Shown piece after piece: positions 1 to 12,550 of a stretch of DNA of 64,000 bases. Position 1 is the stretch's first letter; the number at the start of each line of letters is the position of its first letter. The position numbers and the translations under genes are program-made. This DNA comes from Tetradesmus obliquus (Eukaryota; Chlorophyta; Chlorophyceae; Sphaeropleales; Scenedesmaceae), in the NCBI GenBank assembly GCA_030272155.1, contig CP126194.1:1417501-1481500 (forward strand), written 5' to 3'. The notes beneath the pieces were generated by a model that was not told where the DNA came from, did not search any database, and saw only the letters and a list, made by a program, of their open reading frames with translations.

Positions 1-739
<739 letters not shown>

Positions 740-2845
740 CCAGCTGGGCCTCATCTGCAGCACACACAATACACTGCATACTCAGACCGTGATCAAACGA
801 CAGCCTAGTTGCTTCTTGTGCTATCAGCCTGCTGCTGTTCCTGCTGCTGCAGCGGCAGCTGTTCACAGAGAGTTTGCTGTGTTGTCAAGCAGCTTCACAT
901 GCAGCGCCTGCCAGTCATACTGCTGTCAAACAGTGGTCTGTCAGACAGTGGTCTGACAGCACAGCGACAACGGCACAGTGCAGTAGTAGGATTGCCTGAA
1001 GCAGCACACAGGGTAACCACAAGCTGTTGCGCACACCACAAGTAACATGACCAGGTAACACATTGATACCTAAACCAACGAAAGCCGCTGAGCAAATGCA
1101 AAGCAAACGCTGCGCGCCGCAGCAGTCGTATGTGCAGAGGACAGCAGCAGTGGGAACAGACATGCAAACCTACATGTTTGTGGGTTGGGTGTAACCACAG
1201 TGCATATGCTGACAACACAGCTGCAATGCAGGCATGCTTAGCGACATAGCAGCACAGTTCCTGTACGTGCAGCATACAAACATTGGACTGTGCGTGCAAG
1301 CATACGTAAGCGCAAGGCCAGAAGCCCATCATGGCTGCTGACCGACAGCCAGGCGTCATGGACACGTGCCTATACTCGATCAAAAGTGTTCCTGTACTTA
1401 AAAGCAACAAACTATAGCAACAAGCTGAAACAAGCTGTGTGCAGCAGGTGCCTGCAGTCTTGCACTGTACTGCTGCATCAAACTGCTGCATTGAACTGCT
1501 GCACTGTACTGCTGCATTGTGCGGCAGCAGCCAACTCTGCCGTATGGGGCAGCATTCATCGCCCTTGTACGCACTGCCTGCTGCTGTAGCTGCATCACAA
1601 CACACAGCTGCAAAATGCAATCTCACTGTCAACAGCTCTGATAACAAGCCAAAGGCGGAGCTTGCCACTGTGCCATGGTGTATCATCACTGCACATGCTG
1701 ACGATCTATTCAGAAGATGAAGACGTTGCCAGAAAAAAACAACAACAGTGCAGGCTACCACAACTGCACTCTAGCCAAGCCCTCAAAGGCCAGCCAGGCC
1801 TCAAGCAATGCACAACCAACCACTCAGCACCAAAGCATGCAACCACGGCCGAACAAGGTGCGTTTACACAAACAATTGCACGTTTGAGCCGTGCAGACAG
1901 TTTGCTGCTGAGTTGCACGGGGTGGCAACCACAATACACGCACCTTACAGCTGTACAGTGCTGGGTGAGGCTGACAGAACACGGTTAACGCATGTTCAAA
2001 GCGCAACAATCAAGCAGCAGCGGCGGCTGACACTAGCTGCTGCTGAAGCTCTGAAATCGCACAGCACCACCATCCAGAGCACGCGTCAGCAAAGATCACC
2101 AGCAGAAGCATGGAGCGCAGTTGAGCTGCTGATCGCTGTCGTTACTGCGCAACACCCTCCACGCATCTTGATGCAAGCAGCGCAACATGAACAGCTGTTC
2201 ATGGACTAAGCACCAAGCATATGCATGGGAAAGTAGTTAACAGTTGCAAGAAAACCCAGGACAACTGCCATATGCCTGCATGCACGCAATCTATCAACAG
2301 CAAAAGCCACACACATACACAGCGGCAGCAGAGAGCAACATGCACCCTTCAGTGTTTGAAGGTGCACCTTTACATTGCAGGGCGCGACAACTGCAACGCA
2401 GCAATTCACGCTTCCATGCTGGGCAGTTCAAACCAGTCTGCTGTTGTACAATGCTGCCCCAAACATGCTACTTCTGCGCGCACTCAGCGGCACAGCTGAC
2501 CCCCCCCCCCCCCCCCCCCCACGTTATCTACAGGTCAGTAATGGAACTCACCAGCAGCAGACACACCTCCTCTGCAAGCAAACTCTGCAGGAAACAGCTG
2601 CAGGCAGGCTCTTTGACAGAGCCTAAGGCTGCTGCGAAGAGCACAATAAGCAACAAAGCCACCCACATACACACACATCTTGCAGATACTGGCTGGCAGT
2701 CACACCTTACGCTCAGCAGCCACCAGCGTCTGGCTCTCCATCGCACTACAAGTGATGGTGATAGCCGCCCCCCACGCCTGCCATGCTGCAAAACACACCC
2801 GGGTGCTGCTGGCATCTGCAGCGCACAGTGCTTGCAGGACAGCCA
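740..2845. other. CA/GCA-rich stretch without a supported gene
   Basis: Several open frames exist on both strands, but they are Cys/His/Gln-rich, overlap each other and show no domain or credible splice structure. The strand composition (CA-rich on plus, TG-rich on minus) matches the introns of minus-strand genes elsewhere in the window, so part of it may be intron or 3' flank of a minus-strand gene. A 21-base poly-C run lies at 2500-2520. Confidence 0.5.
2500..2520. repeat. poly-C homopolymer run
   Basis: Twenty-one consecutive C residues on the plus strand. The exact length is prone to sequencing and assembly error. Confidence 0.95.
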
Positions 2846-3427
2846 TCACCCCAGCAGCTGCAGCACTACAAACGCAGGCGGGGGCAGCTCGGCGTCGCCT
2901 GCCACCTCACTAGCAGGCGAGGCTGCTGCAAGGCGTGCTTCCATGGTATGCAGCCAACGATCAACCGCCACGGGATCCACAGCACCGGGCGTGACGCCGT
3001 GCACTGTGCTGCAGCTGCTACTGCTGCTGCCAGGCTGCAGCGATCGGCTGGGGTTGTGGCCGCCAAACAGGCAGCGCTGCGCAGGGCTGCACAGGCTGGC
3101 GGCGCCTGGGGAAGGCGCTGCTGCTGCTGCTGCTATTGACGCAGCAGCCTGGGTTGCTGCATCAGGCACAAGCTGCAGCAGCGCTGGCGTGGTGAAGCCA
3201 GAGTCGTGGCGCCTGTGGCTGCCAAGCGCAGCAGATGAAGCGCCTCCAAATCCCTTTTCTTGCACCTCTGCTAACTCGCTGAGCAGCAATGGGGGCGGCA
3301 TTTTGAAACCACCACCAGCCCTGCGCAGTGTCAGGCTGTCTTGAGCAGGGCACTCCAGGACTGACGGACTGCCACTGCCGGTGCCAGCGAGCAGCTGCTG
3401 ATCATATCGAGCGCTGCTGAGGGTCAT
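2846..3427 (-). CDS. candidate exon of an unidentified protein
   Basis: A 193-codon open frame on the minus strand reads like real protein, mixing charged, hydrophobic and Ser/Pro/Ala residues (for example LLLSELAEVQEKGFGG and AVDRWLHTMEARLAAA). The overlapping frames are Cys/Trp-rich shadows by comparison. I do not recognise a family. The first Met at 3427 is not necessarily the start, because an intron acceptor could lie just upstream. The next plausible minus-strand coding piece is the 9442-9978 frame, of similar style, so this may be a downstream exon of the same gene across about 6 kb of intron. That link is inference only. No splice sites were fixed. Confidence 0.4.
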   Translation of the reverse strand: MTLSSARYDQQLLAGTGSGSPSVLECPAQDSLTLRRAGGGFKMPPPLLLSELAEVQEKGFGGASSAALGSHRRHDSGFTTPALLQLVPDAATQAAASIAAAAAAPSPGAASLCSPAQRCLFGGHNPSRSLQPGSSSSSCSTVHGVTPGAVDPVAVDRWLHTMEARLAAASPASEVAGDAELPPPAFVVLQLLG

Positions 3428-6400
3428 TACGCTTCAATTCAGTGCTTACACCTGCGGGTTGTGCGGGCATCGGCAGGGAGCTTGCGTTAGAAGCCAGAGC
3501 AGTGGTAACAGGCTGCATGATGGTGTCTAGGCGCTGCCGAAGGTACTGAGTGCCGGACTAGATCCACAATCAGCTATAACTACTGCAGGAGGACAGCTGC
3601 GCCGGGTGCAAAGGTGGGTTCCCGCCCCAGCTACAAGCTCCTTACACCAGCTTCCTTGCAGCTGATCCACACCGGGAGCATTTTGAAAGCAGGATATGAT
3701 AACATCAATGTCGCAAGAAAGGCTGCACCATGCCAGCAGGTGCCTTTAAATATTGTCCTGGCGTTTTGCGTTGTGACGCTGCTGGCCCAGCTACCCACCA
3801 GATCCTGCTATTAAATTGTCCAACTACGTCTTGTTGCACTCATCCAGGCAAGCCCGACATGCTCGCTGCGAGATTGGGGGGCAGGGATTGCTACCCGGAT
3901 TATCCGGTCGTTTGCTACGCGGTGGACTGACAGACTTGTTAAAGAACAGGACACGAGTCGCAGCTGCCGTGGGAACGCCCTTGCAGATGTACATGCACAA
4001 GTGTTACTTTGACACATGGGACCAGTTTGATTTCATGCCATGACCATGATGGTCAAAGCCTGTCAACCGCAGTACTGGACGAAAGGTTAAAATAAGCACA
4101 TGAAACGGGTTGCATTTTATCCCTGCGTCCCTGCTTCAGCTGCCATGGCCCAGAAACTACCGGACGGGATGACCGAACATCCCTGCACAGCTAGCTGCTA
4201 GTTGCCTGCCTCTTCTTCCCTGCTTTGCACCGGCTGAAGCATCTAGTAATCTGTGCGCAAGCAAGACGACGCAAAGCCTCAAATCAGAAACATTTCAAGG
4301 CCTTCTAAATCCGACAGAGAATTAGATCACCAACAAAGGCAACTGGCCCTGCACGTAGATGGGGTGTCAAGAACTGTTACAATGTCCTGCAGCCCCAGTG
4401 AAAGCTGATGCAAGCAGGCTACAGCCACATGCAGTGATGCACATAAGCCATCAGTACACAGGCCGCTTGATTGCAGCTACTAAACACCACCACCCAGTGG
4501 CACTGGTGGTGCCGCCACTGCTGCCAATGCCGATGACGGCGTCATCACCATCATGTCATCGTCCAGCCCTCCAAAGTGCTGATATGACTGAAGCATGACT
4601 CCAGTGCAGAAGATACAGAAGATACAATTCACTCCCGTGTCAGCAAGCGCAAAGACACGGCTCTGCCGGTAAGGCTCTGCAGGTACTACCTGCTTAGTAA
4701 GGCTGTGCAGGCTGTCACGAACACAGCAACTTGAAGTGCTGCTGTCATCTCAAGATCCGACACGACGTAGCAAGTCACGCAAACCGCATCACGGCAAAGA
4801 TGGCATGCAACAGAGCACAGCACCAAATGCATGCATGCAAAACGGAGACGGTGTTATTATGCAAAGCGGAAGACACAATGCGGCATGCAGGGATGCGCCA
4901 AACACAGAGCCGTGGTGACCACTCACTGCAGGTGCGCCACCACAGCTGTGCGACACAGTGCGAGAGGTGGTTGCATGTGGGTCCTGGCACCATTTGAGCC
5001 GGTATGCGCCATAACAAAATGGCCAGATGGTCTGAGATCGAACAGTAAGAAAGCGAACACCCACACAATGCAAAGGCAAGCTGTGCTGCGCATGCAAGTA
5101 CATGGGTCACTCAACAGGAGCAGGATTGCCAGTGAGCTGGCCACCCGACCCCTCGACAGGCCACTCTTCTCTGCAAGGCTGATTGGCGATGCATGTTGGA
5201 AATGTGGCAGCGGCCTTGAGCAAGCCAAGTCTCTGCGCGACGGCCTCGGAGAGCTGCAGCCTGCAATGCCTGCACAATCCCAGGTTGAATTTGCACACCA
5301 CACGCTCGAGCACTACCCCATCGCTGACAACAGCAATTTGCCCAACCATATGCATTGGCTGGGTAATGGATGATCTTGCTGTCTGGGTCACTGGTGCCAG
5401 CAGGCTATGCGCACCACGTGGCCAAACAAATCAAATGCGCCTCTGATTGGCTTCAAACACGTCAGTCATGCATAATAGATGACTCATCAGATGTGTGAGT
5501 CATCCATGCCACGTGTGACAGCTGTAGACAGCATGCGGCAGAGCACGCTCAGACGCGCAAGCCTCCAAAGCTTGCTTGTGGTGCAGCTTTGACAAGCACT
5601 GCAACACAAACACGAGCCAGCCAAGGCGTGCAGCGCTGCGCGAGTCACCCCTGAAAAGAGCCGCAAACAAATCAATGCATAGATGCGACCCAGCTGCATG
5701 CAGTGCATGGCAGCACAACAGCAGGCACAGGGGAGGCGCATGCATCTGCAGCAAGCATGCAGGCCAGGCTCCACGTGTCGTGTCCCTGCAGGTACAGCGC
5801 TGCCATGTGTGGCAGCAGTGCAACCCCCTTTCCAAGCACAAACACACCCAGTGCAAGAGCGCGTCTGGCTACCAAGAGGCCCTTCGCCTTTGGCCTTACC
5901 TTTGCGCATGCAGCTGCCCCACACGTGACTGTGGTATCGACTGTGGTCCTGTCAAAGGCAGATCAAATGCTGGGATCAAAACAGATTCGAAAGGTGAAAC
6001 AAACACCTGACACCCTGGCTGCGCACTGGCTGTGTGCTGGTGGGTACGTGCTCCACTGCAGCATGCACCAGTCACACAACTCCAGCCTGGTATCAACCAC
6101 CAAACATGGTGGTTTTGACTGGTGTTATGAACACAGAAGCATAGCAAAGCAACACATAAGCACAGCAAAGTAACACGAAGTATCAGGCCAGCGGTGGCAT
6201 GCAACAGGTATGCAGCCAGTGAGCAGGACAGATTACCGCTATCCATGCAGTGCAACCAGAAGACGGACAGCTAGGCATCCACTAAGAGCTCACAGCGACC
6301 GCAACACAGGATACGACAACGCTGCCATTTACGCTGCAGCTTCTCAGCAAACACACAACAATCATCATCACAAGGTTGTCGTTTCCATTATGCTGGGTGC

Positions 6401-9400
6401 ATGGCTCGGCTGCAAGAAGCTGCAGTGTAAGCAGAGCACTACAGCAACATGAACACATCCCCGACCACAGCATGCATGCGGCGTGAAGCAACACACCTGC
6501 AGCAATCATTGCTACAACATGCAGTACAGAAGCTGCTGAAGATCTGGCACCTTACACCGCAGGTCAACTCAACCACAACAACGGATGTGATAGCACGCTT
6601 CATACATGCTATTAGACACGTACGCAGCACGAACACTTTGCCACAGCCATCACGCAACAAGCAGTTGCCCAGGAGCTTCCAGCAGACACCCGGTGCTGCT
6701 GATGCAGCACAACCAGAACAGACCATTCCACCACATATGCCTAGGCAGCACACTTTCATGAGTAGCTGTCAATTCACACACGCGCTCCCTGGGACACAAC
6801 CCGGGGGCATATGTAAGGCGCTGAGCACACCAGCTCGTCACGCAGGCTGTGCGGCATACTGCCTAAACATCATGTACAAGGCATTGGGTGCTGCGATGTC
6901 GGCTGGTGCAGCTGGAAACCAGCCGACCATATTGAATCAAAGCCAGCACATCACACATCTGTTCCTGCTGCAGGCTTTGCAGTGCCCTGCAGCATGTCTT
7001 GGCAGCATACTGAACGATCGAATGACTGTGCAAGTGTTGTGGCCTGCTGGCCCAAATGCTTTCTGACCTCTTGGCATGCAATGACAACAGCAGCACGTAA
7101 TCAAACCTGCCAGGAGGTAGGAGAGACCATGCATGGTGTTCAAAGACGTACAACACAAGCCATCAAACACTGCGGCCACACCCAGCAGGCAAACAGCAGT
7201 ATGGCAAAGGTTGGCAGCCAGCATGGCTTGCCAACGAGCACAATGCCACTGCCACAGCCAACTGCTGCTGCTGAGACAGGCGATGCACAGCTACTTCACA
7301 CATGCTATTGAAACTTGGCACATCCCCAAGCACGCAAGTAACAGTGTTAAGTCCATAGCTGTCAAGCAGTGCATAGCAGAGCTGCTGCAACAACAACTCC
7401 ACGGCCACAAAGAATTGCAACACCAACTACAGACCTGCCGCACTTTCTGCATGCAGCAATGAGCAGAGCTCTTCATAAAACACCAGGCTGTGAAGCACAC
7501 GTTTGTGGCAACACACAGGCCACACACTGCTCTCTCAGCCAGCACCAATGGGCGACGCCAGGGTGCTGTGCCGTCAAAAGAGCTCAGCCTAACACACTGT
7601 GCAGTAATATAAACCCTTCACACACAGGAAACCCACCTGCACGGTTTCAAACCTCCTGCCTGCCTGCGCCATTGAAGTGAAACGCGCATCAGTGCATGGG
7701 ACATGTGCAACGTCTGCCACAGACTCTGGCCCACCAACATCCGTCGACTTCCTCAACAACGCCAGCAGCGTAAAACCCGCAAGCAGAGAGTGACATGCGA
7801 TACATGCACGGCCAACCGCTGCGCTCACCCCACAACCCCGACCACCGCAACCGTACAGCCACAGCAGGAACCGATCATGGCCATTAGAGCGTGGCAGAAA
7901 GGTGCGGCGCTTGTGGCAGCAACACCTGAGAGCTGCACTGCAGCTGCCAGCCCCTTCAGCAGTCCTGCAACACCAGTCCTGCAACACCAGTCCTGCAACA
8001 CGAGGCTGGCGAAAAGGCACCTGCCCATAGATAGTACCTGGAGGAGTAGCATCTCGACTTCCATGCCAGCCATGGCAACATGAACACATACGATGTGCCG
8101 CTTCAGACAGGTGCGGACGAATGTGAATAGTTTTGGCTCGATGTGCTGCACAGGCGAAGCTGCTGCAGGCACCACTCAAACTCAAGCAGCGCTAGCAGTA
8201 CAAATTGGCAGCCAACCTGCTGCGTGCAGTGGCAGCACCCAGCAGCTGGAGTATGCGCAAGCCACACACAGTAACAAGGCAGAGAACAACAGCAATGCCA
8301 CCGTCTCTTTGCAGCAGCATGTTGACTGCCACTCTTGTGCACTGGTCAGATCCAACATGTGCCACAACCTGCTGCGTGCAGTGGCTGCCCCATGAGGCTG
8401 GAGTATGCTCAAGCCACAGACAACTTCAGCAGAAAACACCAGCTAGGCCACCGTCTGCTTGCAGCAGCAGGTCGACTCCCTACACTTGCTGCAGTGGTCA
8501 GGCATGGCGTGTGTCATGTACCGACCATATCCAAAGCTACCAATGGCCAGAAGACACCCACTCACTCAACCGCTGCACTTCTCGCACTTCCCAGTTAACA
8601 AAAGCAGCAGATATCCATACGCGCCCATGCCAGCTGCATGAGAGCTGCGCAGTATCTGATGCATACCTCTCTCAACACTCGCACAACCATCAAATGCCTG
8701 GCAGACGTGCTGCTGCTTGCACAGCAGCAGCAGACGCTCACAGCTGATGGATGTGACATTGGTACAACTCAAGCGACTGTCTTGGCCCAAGCAGCAGCCT
8801 AGCGCTCAAGACGCCGATGCCATGGATGCACTTGGGTGACAAAAATAATAACCGCTGTTATAGCTTTGAGGACGGCAAAGAGTAATGGCTCTCATATGCA
8901 CCAAAGCATGTGTGGTTGGACAAGACAAAGGACACAGTGCCCCAGTGCGGTCCAAAAGTAAGGTGGTTGCTGCTGCCAAGGTCTGCATGATGCAACCAAG
9001 ACCGCAGTTGACAATAACCGCGCTGAGCTGCGACAGCAACCCAGCAAGCCTGCAAGCATGTCGTGCAAATGTGTAACACCCTCACTCTGGCTGTGTATCC
9101 AGGCAGATGTTGGGCATGCAGTAAAACCAGATGAGGCGCCTCACTGCGGCGCCATGAGCACCGATGTGGTTGCTCGCTTGCCTCATCTCGCCCCGTCTCG
9201 TCTCGTCCCGTCTCGCGAGAGAAACAACAGCAGTTCCCTGCATTTCAGCAGGTCTGCCTTGTAACTCTGACCAATGTGATGCACAAGTGTGCATGCAACC
9301 AGACCTCCTCCTATGCGTACACTGTGGTGGCCCTGTGCAGCAAGCGCTGCTTGTGCCTGCAGTACGCCACCGTCTCGCCCTCCGTAAAATCCTGCCATAA

Positions 9401-9441
9401 ATCCTGCCTTGAAATACAAGCGTGCGATGCTTTATGCTAAC
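3428..9441. other. 6-kb stretch without a supported gene
   Basis: Both strands carry many short overlapping open frames rich in Cys, His, Gln and Thr, with no recognisable domain and no convincing chain of GT-AG exons. The plus strand is CA/GCA-rich, the complement of intron composition in this window. That would fit one or more long introns of a minus-strand gene starting near 9978, or plain intergenic DNA. A three-unit minisatellite sits at 7961-8002. Confidence 0.45.
7961..8002. repeat. 14-bp minisatellite, three units
   Basis: Three head-to-tail copies of AGTCCTGCAACACC. The last differs only in its final base. Confidence 0.95.
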
Positions 9442-9978
9442 TCAAGGGCTGGCTGGCCACCAAGCTGGAACCTGCTGCTGGCTGCCAACCTGCCAGGCGC
9501 TGGCAGGCTGCAGGTCAAGCAGCGACGGCCCTTGCAGCATGCTGCTTGCGGCTCTTGCTGGGTGGCTGGGGGTGCTGTGCAGGATTGAAATGCGCTGTGG
9601 CCCTGCAGCACTGACACTGAGCATACCAGGGGCGGATGCTGCCTGCAGTGCACCATCCACTACAGCTGCCAGCAGGTCAGGCGTGTTGCGCTGGCTCTGC
9701 TGCTCCTGAGCAACAGCAGGGTGGCAGCCTAGGAAGCTGACGTTGTTGCCTGGCACAGCTGCCCTTCCCCAGGCTGCCGTGATGCTGTTCCTGCCACGCA
9801 TGCTCTGGCCTCCAGTAGATTCGTCAGGCGACAGCAGAGTGTGGCGGACACGGCCGGCCCAGGCATCGCCAGGCCAGGAGCTCTTAGCTGCAATAATTTC
9901 ACCCCACGCGTAGCCCGTATCTTCTGACGCATCGTCAGAGAAGGGGCTCCACGAAGAGTCAGACTTCGCGCCAGACAT
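9442..9978 (-). CDS. candidate first exon of an unidentified protein
   Basis: The 178-codon minus-strand frame starts at an ATG in good context (purine at -3, AAAATGTCTGG). Its N-terminus, MSGAKSDSSWSPFSDDASED, is acidic and Ser-rich, followed by GYAWGEIIAAKSSWPGDAW. This reads as a hydrophilic, probably disordered start of a cytosolic or nuclear protein; no signal or transit peptide is evident. The frame ends at 9442, but a donor-like GCAG/GTTGGC near 9490 suggests the exon may stop there and continue downstream on the minus strand, possibly to the 2846-3427 piece. No family is recognised. Confidence 0.45.
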   Translation of the reverse strand: MSGAKSDSSWSPFSDDASEDTGYAWGEIIAAKSSWPGDAWAGRVRHTLLSPDESTGGQSMRGRNSITAAWGRAAVPGNNVSFLGCHPAVAQEQQSQRNTPDLLAAVVDGALQAASAPGMLSVSAAGPQRISILHSTPSHPARAASSMLQGPSLLDLQPASAWQVGSQQQVPAWWPASP

Positions 9979-11744
9979 TTTGCTGCTGTGTTTGCTGGAC
10001 TATGGTCAATTGCCTGCAGGAACAGAAGAAGCGGAAGGATTTATAAGCGATGATCGCAGGGCTGGCTCAAGCGTGCGAGACAGCGACAGCCTGGCTGAGC
10101 CACTTGAAATCCTTCAGCATCGGCGCTGCACAACCTGACTGGCCCAAGCACCCACCTAGGTTTATCGTCCAAGCGTCTAATGAGTCTATACGTGCCGCTG
10201 TCGTGTTGACCAGGCCGTGCAGAGCAGGGCTGAAAAGGCGCGCCAAGCTGATCTCTAGAAGCACTTGCTAACCAACTGATCTTCAAGAACTGCACATCCA
10301 ATACGAATTCAAAACGCGTGTGGGGCGTCCTAGTAGGAGTTCAGTTGCGGGGCGAACAGAACAGGTCCTAAGGGTCCCTAACAGGTCCCTAAGCAGTCAA
10401 GTATTGTTACCATCACATGTGCCTGCTCCTCAAACCTGCTTAATTGACTGCTTAAAAAGTCAAGAGCTCTGTTGGTTTCAGGATTTCCCCTCCGACGGTA
10501 CACGTACCAGTGGTCCACAAATATCTGCCATACGTCTGCTGAATCACAGATCCACTACAGGGCTATCTCAGTGATACTGTCAGGGACGCCTGTCCCACAC
10601 TTAAACGCTGCACTGCGCATGAATGAAGATAAAGATTGCAGACGTCAACACTGCATCTTTTCCGCCTCGCAAATGCCACGGTCAGTGGTTCCATGTGTCA
10701 TCCTCGCACCCACTATCAGTGTCAGGACAACAGATGTTACAATCAGTTTGCAGGAGCGTACACACTGGCCGTCTGATAACACGCAGTTGCCCACAGAGCG
10801 CTGCTCTTTTGAGGCAGGCGTGGAGAGCGCACAAGATCTGCGATTGTAGTGCACATGAAGTGAAACCCTTGAGCCACAGTGGCACAAGAAGCTGGAGCAA
10901 TTGGCAACTTCAACACCTCCACAGCATAACACAATCGCACAACTTTGCATCACCGTTATCCATTTCAGAACCAGTCTGAGGCGTCTGCTGCCGACCAGAA
11001 CGCGCTCAATGCTGCGAATACCCAGCATTGCAAGCAACAAAACCTTGCGCGACCTTGCCTGCGCAATCGACCGATACTAGCGCAGGCGTACAAAACGCAA
11101 ATGATGCCAACAGGAGCCATGAATAGACAGCACCTGATGGCTGCAAATGCAGGCAAGCCCACCCAGTATCTATGCAACAAAAAGCCAAAGACAGCAGCGA
11201 AAAAGCTGCCTGCTTGACGGTGTTGGCAAGTGAACTTGCAGGAGGAGGATGCAATCCATGATGTACCTCAAGGGCCCCAGATTGCAAAGTAACAAGCCCT
11301 GACCTGCGCTGTGAGGCAGATGCAGATCACCAGCCGCCGCACGCAGCGTGGTGTGGGAAACCTGCAGCCCATCAGGCGATGCAAACGCCCTGCTAATGCT
11401 GACATACCAATTGACATACCCCAAAATCAGCAGGCGCAAGAGCTTCCACTGGAAAGCTACGGCCTTGCTGGCAATTCTCAATGCAGCCTGCTGCAGTTCA
11501 ATGCTGATGCAACACACATAGTGCTCCTGCCAGTGTTGCCCAGGTCCAGGAACACACGTAATAGATCGCATGCAAGTAGACACCTGCACAGCTGCAGCTG
11601 CTTGTGCACTCATTGATCAATGCGGTGCACATGTCATGCAACTGATACAATAACCGTAACTGCATGCAAGCAGCTGCTCCTCACTAACAAACTCACATCA
11701 ACATCAACATCAACAGCAGACACGCACACACTGCGCACGCCACC
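9979..11744. other. intergenic stretch, nothing recognised
   Basis: This lies between the candidate minus-strand start at 9978 and the 3' end of tafazzin at 11745. Only short overlapping frames are present, none with domain-like content. It should contain the upstream region of the 9978 frame and the 3' untranslated region of tafazzin. Confidence 0.5.
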
Positions 11745-12515
11745 TCACACACGCGCCTGCAGCAGCTGGATCATGTGCAACGAGCGCTGCTTGGAATAGT
11801 ACTCAGACGGCTCGCTGCATGGTGAGCCAGTAGAAAGCCAGTCAGTGACAAGCGCCAGCAGCTTCCGTTTTTCAGCCGGCACGGAGCCCTCCACCCCAGC
11901 GCCCTGCGCCGCATCAGCTGCATTGTTGCTGCCGCCAGCAGCAACAGCCTCCATCCAGCTGCCGATACTGCTGCTGCTGCTGCCGTCAGACTTGCCGCCG
12001 CCCGCTGCGGCGGACAGCTTTGCAGCAGCTGCCGCAAACCGCGCCTTGGCAGATGCAACGCCGTGCGCCGCCCACTCGCGGTGCTGCATGCGGAAGCTCA
12101 CTCGCTCCCACAGTGACTGCGCGCGGTACGCATTGTCTGCAGGATCGTACAGATCCAGCCCCTGCTCAAGTGCTGCCTGCTGCGCCTCACGCTGCGCAGA
12201 CAGCTCCTCTGGCGGCAAGCCATCCAGCTGCGCTTTGAGTGCTGCCATGCGGCCGCCGATGCGGTGCGCGATGCGCACATAGAGTGTGTCCTCGGGCCAG
12301 CCCTGCTGCGCGGCTGCGGCCAGCAGGTCTGACACGTCGATTGGCTCACCCACGAGCACCTTGACCTGCACGCATAGAGAAAAGAACGCGACGGGGACAT
12401 GAGTGAGGCTGTGTGTTGCAGGGGTACGGCATGTGTCGCAAAGCATGCACGCTGCCACGCGCAGCAGACAGCAGTCGGAGTACACGCAACCACAACATCC
12501 ACGCAAAGCACCTCC

Positions 12516-12550
<35 letters not shown>

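Noticed and set aside
4831-5373. 180-codon plus-strand frame in the CA-rich region
   Set aside because: Overlaps several minus-strand frames of equal quality, shows no motif and has a Cys/His/Arg-rich, shadow-like composition.
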